NCBI RefSeq assembly: GCF_018812025.1
Contig: NC_063062.1
Location: 36,411,228-36,475,227 of the forward strand
Source of the DNA: Megalobrama amblycephala
Lineage: Eukaryota > Chordata > Actinopteri > Cypriniformes > Xenocyprididae
DNA: 64,000 nt
Reading direction: 5' to 3'
In this document: piece after piece, positions 44,826-55,529 of the stretch
Numbering within the stretch: the stretch's first letter is position 1
Layout: each line of letters starts with the position of its first letter
Program-made: the position numbers and the translations under genes
Notes under the pieces: generated by a model
Databases searched by the model: none
What the model was told of the DNA's origin: nothing
Seen by the model: the letters and a program-made list of their open reading frames with translations, nothing else

Positions 44826-46375
44826 GTATTGATATTATTATTTTTTTTATTATTCATCTGAAAATCAACTCCAATTGGATTTTCTTGCTCAAAACACATC
44901 TTAAACTATCATATGCTGGTTTGATGGTCTTAGTTGGTCTCCTGAACTGGAGTTTTAGACCGGTTTTGTGCATTTGTGGAGACCAATTTAAAACCAGCAT
45001 AAAACAGCCTGAAAGACCTGAAAAGCAGATTAGAGTTAATTTGACCTTAAATTTTATGTATAAAAAACTATACATCTGTGATCAAAATCGGCATGCTCCA
45101 TTTCTCCATGTTGTTTTATTTGACTGACGTGCACACGCTCTATGTATTTTAACAACAGCAGCCGCATTTAATCACTGACTTGCTGTTAAAATGCAAAATG
45201 GAAATGCTCGCAGTAAGGATATAGTAGTAAAACATAAGTTATGCCCTAGTAAAAAACCTCTCAACCGCATTAAGCAACACAACCGAGCTGTCAAAGTGCT
45301 CGACATGAAACTACATGCTCATGACCTTCTCTGAAGCATTTAGTTATGAAGCGTTTAACACAAAGTGCTGCCAGGGATTGAACATCTTATATTTTACACT
45401 TTTATTTCTGCTACAGCTCTCTCTCTCTGTGGCCATTTATCAAATGTTTTACTACTGCTGCTAAACCACTTCAAAGCACTGTCAGCCTGTACAGAACGCA
45501 AAAACCAAATAACTGATCATGAAATTTGTTATCATTCATTTCCATCATTGATAATCAAGGCAGTTGCAGCCCTGCTTTCTTTCTTCTGTTCTTCTTCCAG
45601 AAGCATTTGCTGACTAATCCCATATTTACTGATTTAATCACATATGAAAAAGAACGACCTCAAGAAAAGAAAAAGGCCCGTAGCTAAAATGACTACAGTG
45701 GTCATTACCGCAGCGCTGAACCCGCGAGTCTACAGACGGCAAACGCTTTCCTGCCTTCGTATTTGCACATTTGTGATCCTTGTTTCAAATATAACCTATT
45801 ATAGAGCTGCTGTTTCATACAACTAAAATATGCCACAATTTGATGGTTTAAGAAATCAATTTGTAAAGGAAGTGTTTATGAATAATTCTGTTCCCCGCCA
45901 TGATTTGTGGCTTTCCTGTGCCGAATGTATTTGAGCACATACACAGCATGTGCTTATCACAGAAGAAAGAAAGATTTCGCCCACACGTTTGACTTGCTTA
46001 GTGGCTTTGATGCAGTTCTTATTGGTTGTTTTCAGTTGCAGTCCCGTTTTTTTGTTCTACTGAATCATTCACATAATGAATACCAGTGATTTTTGCCATA
46101 TGTTGCTTTGTCTGTATCTGATATGTTCCCAACATCTGGTCCAGTTAAAGTGAGAAAAATAACAACAAACAAACTAAATTACAGCTCATGAACAGTATGA
46201 GCAAAAACTAGATTGCCCTGCAAAACCTGAGCCTGTAACAGTGTGTTCTGACTAGTCATTTTCCATCAATCAGCAGGTTCAATGGACGGTGATGCCAAGT
46301 TTGCGGTTTTCCAGTGGAAGTTGTGCTACACTGTTGCAGTGGATTGTTTTTTGGTCTTTTTTTCCCCCTGGAAAT
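44826..46375. other. Unassigned sequence
   Basis: Low-complexity at 44838-44856. The open frames at 44819-45127 and 45365-45613 have no domain. No repeat ends recognised. Confidence 0.35.
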
Positions 46376-46448
46376 TGATTTTTACCCTCCAGAGCTCAAT
46401 TTTTACCCACTGAAACATGATTTTTACCCTCTGGAATTCGATTTTTAA

Positions 46449-46504
<56 letters not shown>

Positions 46505-46896
46505 CATCCATCCATCCATCCATCCATCCATCCATCCATCCATTTTTACCCTCCAGAGCTCAATTTTTACCCACTGGAACATGATTTTTACCCTCTGGAA
46601 TTCGATTTTTAAAATCCATCCATCCATCCATCCATCCATCCATCCATCCATCCATCCATCCATCCATCCATCCATCCATCCATCCATTTTTACCCTCCAG
46701 AGCTCAATTTTTACCCACTGGAACATGATTTTTACCCTCTGGAATTCGATTTTTAATATCCATCCATCCATCCATCCATCCATCCATCCATCCATCCATC
46801 CATCCATCCATCCATCCATCCATCCATCCATCCATCCATCCATCCATCCATCCATCCATCCATCCATCCATCCATCCATCCATCCATCCATCCATC
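46376..46896. repeat. Composite minisatellite/tetranucleotide array
   Basis: Three ~73-bp blocks (46376-46449, 46542-46615, 46686-46758), each made of about three 21-22 bp units starting ATTTTTACCC (TCCAGAGCTCA, ACTGGAACATG, TCTGGAATTCG), alternate with tetranucleotide tracts: (TATC)n then (CATC)n at 46450-46541, and (CATC)n at 46616-46685 and 46759-46895. Blocks 2 and 3 are nearly identical, with a period of 144 bp. The Met-Asp-Gly-Trp and His-Pro-Ser-Ile repeat peptides read here are satellite translations. Confidence 0.95.
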
Positions 46897-47115
46897 ATTA
46901 CTCCAGTCTTGACATGATCCTTCAGAAATCATTCTAATATTATGATTTGCTGCTCAAGAAACATTTATAATTATTATCAATGTTTAAAAAAGATGTCCTG
47001 CTTCATATGTTTGAAACAGAAATCTTTTGTAATATTATAAATGCATTTACTGTCACTTTCAATCAAGTTAATGCGGAATAAAATAAAATCTTACTGACCC
47101 CAATTATTTGAACAG
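46897..47115 (-). repeat. Palindrome-family fragment
   Basis: TTACTCCAGTCTTGACATGA, TCCTTCAGAAATCATTCTAA, then CTTACTGACCCCAATTATTT and GAACAGTAGTATA: one diverged arm plus core end of the 29061/38300 family, abutting the tetranucleotide array. Confidence 0.75.
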
Positions 47116-47859
47116 TAGTATATTTATAATTTGTTATTTGTTATTTATTTAGAATTTATAAGCAGAATTGTTTCATGAATATTGAATGTGAATATCTCAA
47201 ATGAGAGAAAAAAATAGTTACAAGAAAAAAACTACATTTCCCATGAAGCATTGCAGCTGGAGAGTGGGAATGAAAGGACGTTGATGGTGGGGAAAAGGAG
47301 AAAAATTAAGCGAGACAAAAACTGCTCCCGATGCTCCCGATCTCTTCTGACCAGTAATTTGTGTCTCAGTGCAACTCCCGAGAAAGAAGGATGTTTTCTC
47401 TGTGTGAAGACAGAGGGATTATAAGAAACTGTGACGTGACCGAAGTCATTTTTTCCCAGTTGTTGAGTACATGTAACATGAAAATGCTGAAATGGAGTTA
47501 AAAAGGATATCACAACTTCCAACTGCCCAGATGTATATTGGAGATGTACATTATCTATGTTTACAACGGCTCATTCTGCTCATTTCACATGTGACGAAGA
47601 GCAATAAGGACCTTTCTCGGAGACGCACCTATCGGGAAGGTGAATAAACACTTTCAGCTTTCTTTTTTGGCCAGCTCAGCATCTGATATGGAGTAAGTAT
47701 TATTTATTTCCTCCTCCTCATGGGTCACTCCCACACCTCAACAAGCACACAAACATGATGTATTGATTTTAATTAGACTGCAGTTCCAAAGTTAATGTTC
47801 ATGAACTGACTATAAATTCTAAGGTTAATTTCTTAAATTTCCCTATTGACACATTTGTA
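47116..47859. other. Unassigned sequence
   Basis: 47240-47700 is GC-balanced. A donor-like GGAGTAAGTATT occurs at 47690-47701 on the plus strand, with no coding frame joined to it. No repeat ends. Confidence 0.35.
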
Positions 47860-48130
47860 AGGTGAAGTGTGTAATTTCTGCTCCTTGAGCGTCAACAGAT
47901 GGAATTTCAAAAATAATGTTTACATACTGGTTTCCAGAACACTCTGCTATTGGCCAAACAAACAGAAAGCTCCGCCCCCAAACTCACGCCATTGGTTGAG
48001 CCAGTGTCGCTGTGCCAGGCTGATTGAAGTGCACAGGCAATTTCTTACACTTTTCAAAGAGTTGTCACTGCATATTAATGTAGGATAAAAGTAAGTATTT
48101 TTACATAAAAAATACACAAATCACCTCTAA
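47860..48130 (+). repeat. MITE fragment (GGTGAAGTGTGTAATTTCTG)
   Basis: GGTGAAGTGTGTAATTTCTG start, then CACTCTGCTATTGGCC and AAGCTCCGCCCCCAAACTCA. This matches a dispersed cyprinid repeat as I remember it. The right end is unclear. Confidence 0.5.
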
Positions 48131-50184
48131 AGGTGTGAATTTTAGATGTGATTTGTAATGGGGGAGATTTTTGAAAAATCTGTTCACTGATTGAAGAGTA
48201 AACAGTTTTTCATGCAAATAAATGTATTAAAAGAACATCTTTTTTAGAGCATAAAAATTGCTGTTTTTATTTTGTAAAACGAATTGCATGTACTTTCCCC
48301 GTCATTTTAACATAATGCTTAAATACTTTTAATATGATTTTAAGTATTTAAGTCAGCATTGCTACAAAGATGCATTATGTTTAGAGAGCTGTTAATACAA
48401 ACCTACATTTATTGTTATTATTATTATTATTACAATTTGCATTATTTTGATATAGTCATACTAAGTCAGTCTGTCTCAATTTGGCAATTATTTTATTCAG
48501 GAACAAACCTATTTAATGAGATTTTCCTAATTTGTAAGTGAATCTTTTTCTCTTTTAATTTAAAGGATTTAAGTCAACAAAGATGCATTATGGTCAGAGA
48601 GCCATAATTAAATGCAAATCGACAATTTTTAGCTTTGCTGAATCATTCCTTATGGATGTACAGCTCATTTAAATGAGCAAGATAGCCATATATAACCCTG
48701 TGCACGCCATATTAGTGAAACCCAAGTTGTCGTTGCCTATACCGTAATAGCTCAGAGATAAAAGTTACATTTCAGAAACTGACTTTCCGAACCTTGCCTG
48801 CACTTATCCACTGTAACTTTCTCTGATTATTCATCACAAGCCTTTGATGGCAGTCCACGGAGTCTAACGCGAGAGTGCTGGGACTGAGGGAGCTCGTTGT
48901 TCTCGAGCAAACTATAGTGTTTCTTATGCTCATGAGGATCTTTGACAAACCAAGGGAAGGAGAAGGGAGGAAGCAGAGAAAAGGGGGTCAGATCAAAGCC
49001 AAGATAGTGAAAAAACCTTATGCTGAATAAAGCACCTATCAAAATGCAAGCAGAGAGGTCAAAACCGCAATGCCAGTTAGTCCGGCTGCAGTAAGTGTGC
49101 ATCCCTCCTCTTTATCATTTTACCTCTTGTCGCTGTATAAACGCCAAGCTTCAGGCAAGAAAGTGCTATGATTCATTCTTTTCAGGGTGGAGAGTATTTT
49201 TGCCCGAAGGTTTGTTTGATGCAGTAACATAATCACAGTATGACAGCAATTTTGTTTGTACGACAATATAAAATTTGAGCAGAGTGCTGCCATGATGACA
49301 GTAGTTTCATTTGGAGGAACTACTCCACAAACCGCTGATTTTTGAAGTTTAAAGTTGTTGTTTTTTACCCCCTTAGATGAAAGTAACAGACTAGCTGAAG
49401 CTGTAAAAATTCCTGGTGATGATTATAAAGGTAAAGCTGAATCAGGCGCTGGTTGAAGGGAAAATCGGCCACCCAGATCCCATAGCAGAAAAGCTTCTGG
49501 TTCTGCCATCAACTAATCCGTTTAGGCCTCTCCTGAGAACGGCCGACGCCGTCTAACTGAACACCACTTCACTCTTTGAAGCTCTTCTCCCCTCGGACAA
49601 CTACAAAAATCATTTTTTTTTGTCCTTTGTCTGGAGGCTGACCCAAGATTAGAAGTGAAAACAACTTGCCCACCTCAACCTACTTAGACACTTGTCTCTT
49701 TCCCTCCTCCTTGACTCTGTTTCTGCAGTGGCAGCAGGTCTGATTTGAGATCTAAGAATCATTATTTTTTGACATATATCCATGATCATTGCACTTTAAA
49801 TTCCAGCCATGACTTACCATCCAAAATACAAGCAAATATAGAGTCTTTCATTAGCGATAGTTAAGCGCTCAAGGTGATCTCAGGAGGAGCTCCACATGCG
49901 CTTTGCATTGAAATCTCCCTCATAAGGTGTGTTTTCACTTTACTTTCACATTTGCATAATTCCACACATTTTTGGATGTTCAAAGTCACCATAAAAATCT
50001 AATTAAACTGGTACGGCACAGAGGAGGATTTGGAAAGAGAAGCATATTAAACAAAACTGTCAATGACACTCGGAAACTTAAAGGTCTTCCATTATGCAAA
50101 ATAAAGACTCAAGGGTTTAACTGGACCATCTTAAAATGCCACTTGGAAGTGAAGAAATTAGGACAGAAATATATTACCATTACA
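48131..50184. other. Unassigned sequence with a short divergent duplication
   Basis: AAGTCAGCATTGCTACAAAG and ATGCATTATG (48349-48379) recur as AAGTCAACAAAGATGCATTA (48571-48590). 48780-49130 and 49400-49740 are balanced, repeat-free stretches. No exon with domains recognised. Confidence 0.4.
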
Positions 50185-50450
50185 TAAGTAGGATAATCCA
50201 CTGCTAGCTGTGCATTAAATTATTTTAATGTACGATGTGGAGGCAAAGAACCACCTGACGCGAAACGGAGCGCGTTCAAATGATTAATGCACAGCTAGCC
50301 GTAGATTATGCTGCTTAGACCATGGTCATTTGATAGCATTGACAACCTAAACCTGTTATTACAGGAACTACCTGTGCATTACAGGGTTTTATTGCACACC
50401 TTCCAGCCAATCAGAATCGAGTATTCAAACAGACCATGGTATAATAATTC
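50185..50450. mobile_element. Dispersed foldback MITE (ACCATGGT type)
   Basis: GGATAATCCACTGCTAGCTG and GTGCATTAA (50191-50219) pair with TTAATGCACAGCTAGC (50284-50299). AGACCATGGTCATTTGA and CAGACCATGGTATAATA bracket a segment with CCAGCCAATCAGAATCGAGT. This is a very common cyprinid repeat in my memory; boundaries approximate. Confidence 0.6.
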
Positions 50451-50559
50451 TTATTTTCACTAGAGCAATAAAAATTAATGTTGCATTATTATAAGTCAAT
50501 ATTTGGATGTGCTGGCCTAAAAAAACAACTCTGTGAATGGAAATTACTTAAAAGTAGAC

Positions 50560-50760
50560 TATAATATAATATAATATAATATAATATAATATAATATAAT
50601 ATAATATAATATAATATAATATAATATAATATAATATAATATAATATAAACATATAGAATATAAATTTGTGTCACGGCATGAATTGTATAACAGCAAATC
50701 ATATTTTTTATATTATTTAATATTATTAAATATTTTTCAATTTTTCATTTGCTATAAATT

Positions 50761-50849
<89 letters not shown>

Positions 50850-50899
50850 TAACATATATAACAAATGAAAAAAATATTTAATAATATATTAAATAAAAT

Positions 50900-50954
<55 letters not shown>

Positions 50955-50996
50955 AATTTATAACAAATGAAAAAATACATATATTAAATAAAATAA

Positions 50997-51060
<64 letters not shown>

Positions 51061-51125
51061 TATATTATATTATATTATATTATATTATATTATATTATAT
51101 TATATTATATTATATTATATTATAT
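50560..51125. repeat. Very AT-rich palindrome of microsatellites
   Basis: (ATAAT)n at 50560-50649 is the inverse of (ATTAT)n at 51057-51125. Inside, TTTTTCATTTGCTATAAATT then AACATATA (50740-50768) is mirrored by TATATGTTAATTTATAACAA and ATGAAAAAA (50946-50974). Three long TA tracts (50764-50846, 50905-50951, 51001-51056) fill the rest. A (TTA)n tract follows at 51127-51155. The whole could fold into a hairpin or cruciform. Confidence 0.9.
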
Positions 51126-51159
51126 ATAATTATTATTATTATTATTATTATTATTTGAA

Positions 51160-52865
51160 TAAAAACAGTTAATTTAGATGTTACCATTTGTATACCTTTT
51201 TTCATTGCCGCATGTACAAAATAGGCAAACTGTAGTCCCAATTATTTGTATCGTACACTAATACCAGCCAAAATATCATATTCATGACAGTTCTAAATAT
51301 TATAAATGAAAAATCACTTCAAGTTCTAGTCCAATTTTGCTGCACTTTCATAATGGCTGAAACACTGTGCTAAGAGCTGTATCCCATTCATCTTACTGTC
51401 AGCATAGAGGAAAACAGTATTATTGTATGACAAACGTGTCTTACTTATGAGGCTTCGAACCCAAACTCTAGGCCTTTAGTTTATGAAACACATTTGTTTA
51501 AAAATTCATATCATCCCTAACTAAAAAAGACAAATGCTCTCGACCCTTGGCACATGATCCTGGTGTATGCTTTAGTTTACTGTGTTTCATATTCATATGC
51601 AGGTAGCTGTACTGAAACAGGGTGTGACATCTGACAGAGCACCTTCGGTTTGAACGCATTCGTGTCATCTTGCATCCGTGGCCTGGAAGCACAAGCCTTC
51701 ACACCGCTGCGGTATGTCTTAGTCTAAGCAGACGTGCCAATCTGACGGATGGTCCCTCAGTTTGAGGTGAAAAGGGCACCTGTCAGCTGAAGCCTTGTTT
51801 GCTTTCCCATATAACACAACAACAAACCCTCCAGAGGAACCGCAATGATGTTGGTTGAGTCAGGAATAGTTTTAACTCATGAATTTGCACACAAAACACA
51901 TTTAAATTGGTAAGGTCCTTCCCGTCACACTCTTATTTTGCAAATAAACATGTTTGATGTTGACATGAAAATCAATTTACGCCTCACCAAAGCCAATCTA
52001 AAGCTCACAACACGGGACGCCCATCTCGATAAAGGCTGAGACATCGAATCCAGTGTAATATGTAAATCTTATGACAGATATCCAGATAAAGCTTTCAGTC
52101 ACAGGTCTGAGCTTGTCTGCATTTCTGCAATCCCGTGTTCCCATAAGAATTGAAAAGACATGCCAGTACGTCTCTGTAGTAAACATCTGAGTACATACTC
52201 AAAGTGTTCCTGTAGTGAAATACATTTATGGCTACTTGTTTCTTTTTGAAACATGAGATGCATATGCATGTGACATATACAAATATAGTTTTGTGTCATG
52301 ACTTGTTTGTTTTCATAAATCATTTCAAATCCCTAATATGAATTCATATTTTTATATAATTGTACATATGTACAAATCCACATTTTTCCTTCAAATACAC
52401 CCAATTCACACACTGAGACGTGTGAATCATCATGCATGCACTCCATTAGTGATCTTGTTCTACAGCATCAGTATTATTCTTTGTGATTCAAGTTATTTCT
52501 TACTGCCATGAATCTTCATTTTGTTCTGTCCTACTTCTTTTATTTCTCCTTTATTCCCCGTAGCTAACAATCAGACACCCGTGACTGTCATTATCTCGCT
52601 GACAAGCAGAATAACTTGCAAGCTATTTTCTCTGATGCAGTAGTGGGTGTTTTGTTGTTCCTTTTAAAGACGCTGCAGCCAAAATGTAAAAGTTTTTAAT
52701 CAAATTGATTACATTATATGCCAATTACATGATCAAATTAATTGCATGCACGTCTGAAGATGAATAATAAAGATAATTCAAAGTCATAAAATTTTTGTGT
52801 CAGAATAAAGACATTACAAAAGTGCCATTAGTCAATACAGTGTTTTATGTTTATGTTTAAAAATA

Positions 52866-52868
<3 letters not shown>
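51160..52868. other. Unassigned sequence
   Basis: 51480-52100 is balanced and repeat-free. The open frames at 51498-51692 and 51998-52323 show no domain. Confidence 0.35.
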
Positions 52869-52918
<50 letters not shown>

Positions 52919-52963
52919 TATAGGGGTGATATGTATGTATGCATGTATCACCCCCTATATATA
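52869..52963. repeat. (TA)n followed by a small hairpin
   Basis: (TA)n at about 52869-52912, then TATAGGGGTGATAT (52919-52932) and its inverse GTATCACCCCCTATA (52946-52960) around a loop rich in GTAT. The hairpin ends at the TA that precedes the next Tc1 end. Confidence 0.85.
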
Positions 52964-53476
52964 CACTAATCAGGCATAACATTATGAGCACCTTCCTAAT
53001 ATTGGGTTGGTCCCCTTTAGTTGCCAAAACAGCCCTGACCCGTCGAGGCATGGATTCCCCTGAAGGTGTGCTGTGGCATCTGGACCAAGATGTTAGCAGC
53101 AGATCCTTCAAGTCCTGTAAGATGTGAGGTGGATCCTCCATGGATCGGACTTGTTTGTTCAGCACATCCCACAGATGCTCGATTGGATTGATATCTGGGG
53201 AATTTGGAGGCCAAGTCAACACCTCAAACTCGTTGTTGTGCTCCTCAAACCATTCCTGAACCATTTTTGCTTTGTGTCAGGAGCATTATCCTGCTGAAAG
53301 AGGCCACAGCCACCAGGGAATACCGTTTCTATGAAAGGGTGTACATGGTCTGCATCATTGCTTAGGTAGGTGGTACGTGTCAAAGTAACATCCACATGGA
53401 TGGCAGGACCCAAGGTTTCCCAGCAAAACATTGCCCAAAGCATCACACTGCCTCCACTAGCTTGCTCTTCTCATAG
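52964..53476 (-). pseudogene. Tc1-like transposase pseudogene, copy 2 (3' half)
   Basis: The element end CACTAATCAGGCATAACATT follows TA (52962-52963). Reading the minus strand, the C-terminal catalytic part of a Tc1-like transposase is visible: GCGLFQQDNAP (about 53285), then MVQEWFEEHNNEFEVLTWP and SPDINPIEHLWDVL (53150-53264), then SMPRRVRAVLATKG near the end. As in the copy at 26717-27600, the QQDNAP block and the VQEWFEE block are in different frames, offset in the same way. Similarity stops near 53476 (CATCACACTGCCTCCACTAG), so the 5' half and N-terminal DNA-binding domain are absent. The copy cannot encode an active enzyme. Confidence 0.92.
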
Positions 53477-55529
53477 TGCAAAATATATAGTTAGGATGCA
53501 TGTCATTTAGAAATATTATTAGAGTGGTGCAAAGCAAACGTTAAGAATCTCAGCATCTCTTTTTTATGTGTTTCATCTGATGAACTGCAATAAGCACAGA
53601 TCAGTTGCGTATTATGGACAGTTTGCTCTCATTTAGCATCATTTAGCTCTAATACTTCAGTATACAGTCAGTGCTAAAACGATCCAGAATGCATCAGTGA
53701 CAGGCGTATCTACACACATACCATAGTATGCCTTCATCTATCTCTTTCTGAGAACTCAAGTGAAAAAACAAAAACACAGAGGTCGGAAGAGGCTTGTGAG
53801 ATTGCGAGAAAGAATAATGAGCTCGTCTGCTTTTAACAATCCCCTTTTTCCCCTCATTTCAAAAGCCTGCAGCAGAATTCCAGGTTTGTCGTTTGTCAGG
53901 CTACGGTCAGACTGTCAAGCGGACTATCTATTTCTGTATGGCTTTTATCTTTTTCCAGCCCTGCTTCACCGGCTGCGTAATCATTATTTTACACAAAAAC
54001 TGCCACTGGTGGATGTAATAAAAAGCTCTTATTAAATGCCCCATTGCATTGAGCTATTGTGAGCATGTTATAGAGTTTGGGAATCAGCAGAGCGCTCGTC
54101 CCAGGGAAATAAACAACACTTTCTGACTCGGACTGTACTGTTAATTTCCCCATCACAGACACAGTGAACTGCAAGAAGTCCAAACCTCAAATATGACATT
54201 AGCTCTCCTGTGCCGAACAGAACCTGCTCAATCAATCAATGTGCACTAGAGTCAAGGGCAAAGTCACTACTTTACTTCAGACCGCAATCACGCAGACCTT
54301 TTCTCCGATTTCATACATTATACTGGGGTGGAATAGGGAAAAATTGACATTACCTTGGCAGGAAAGAGAAATTATATCCAACAATAATATCAGTTTCTCT
54401 TGTGAAACCAAATACTTGTCAACTCCGCTTAATGCTTTTCTACAACACAGTTAAATATTTAAAATGGTCTGTTTTCATTAAGACACACTGAAGAAAGCTT
54501 ACAAGATTTCTCTGTACACATTAGTGTTATTTTAGTATATATTATAATATATTATAGTTTTAACAAATTTGTTTTTAATTTGTTTATTTTCTAATCCTAG
54601 TATACACTGGCAGAGCAAACTGCAGAACAAAACAAATATCTGTCTTTACAGGTTTAGACTGAAGCTCTTTCTCCACTGAATTCAACTATTCAATAAAGCA
54701 TTTTCTGGACAGAATAAGAAGCAGGTTAGTCCATCTCAGTGCTCTTTGTTCACACACTTTATCAGGTTAATTATGTTTCATCTTCAGTGATTCCAGGAAG
54801 AAAATCGAGAGGTTGGATTTACTTATTTTAGCCTGCGAGACATCAGCAAGTAATAGCATTGATTTGTAACACGAGCGACGCATGAAGGGAAAGATTACAC
54901 CCAATTATTAGTTTTTTTTACCAATTCCTGAGCCATTCTTGGGATAAAACAAGCTACAGTTTATGAGGTTTTGCAGACAAATAAAGTAACTGTTTTGGAT
55001 TAAATCTGTTAAACATGTTAGTTTTTGCTGTGGTGTGACCTCCTGCTACTGCTATGTTCTCACAAAATGTGTGTTTCCTCATTGTGTGAACAATGTCTGA
55101 TACTAAAATATTGTGACGTGTCAGGTCAGATATTTATTATAAACATTTGCATTCAACTTATTAGGAAATAATCAAGACTTCAAGATGGTTTCAAAATGTT
55201 TTAGCTCCATACTTGTGAGTTGTTATCATTTCACAGAACAGTTCAGCAGTCATTTTGGTTTCTAGGTGATGTTAGTTACTAATAGGACCTATAAACCTGA
55301 ACAATTCCTTTACAATTTGTGTAATGGAGCTGAAACACCAGAGTTATTATACAGTAGTGGCCAAAAGTGATGCCTGTCATGGGAATTGAGATCTTCATCC
55401 TTTATTTAAATAATTGTGGAACATTTTTTGGCCAGTCTCTCCAAATTATAAACACATGCAAAAACAAGAGAACCAATGACATATCAATCACTGATTATGT
55501 TGTAGTCAATGCATTATTTCTTAACTAGC
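53477..55529. other. Unassigned sequence
   Basis: 53750-54250 is balanced and repeat-free. No repeat ends or exons recognised up to the edge of the 21-bp array. Confidence 0.35.

Noticed and set aside
46496..46937. Frames of repeated Met-Asp-Gly-Trp and His-Pro-Ser-Ile
   Set aside because: Translation of the CATC tetranucleotide tract on either strand.
47690..47701. Strong splice-donor-like GGAGTAAGTATT
   Set aside because: No open frame or promoter evidence upstream; single motifs of this kind are expected by chance in 64 kb.
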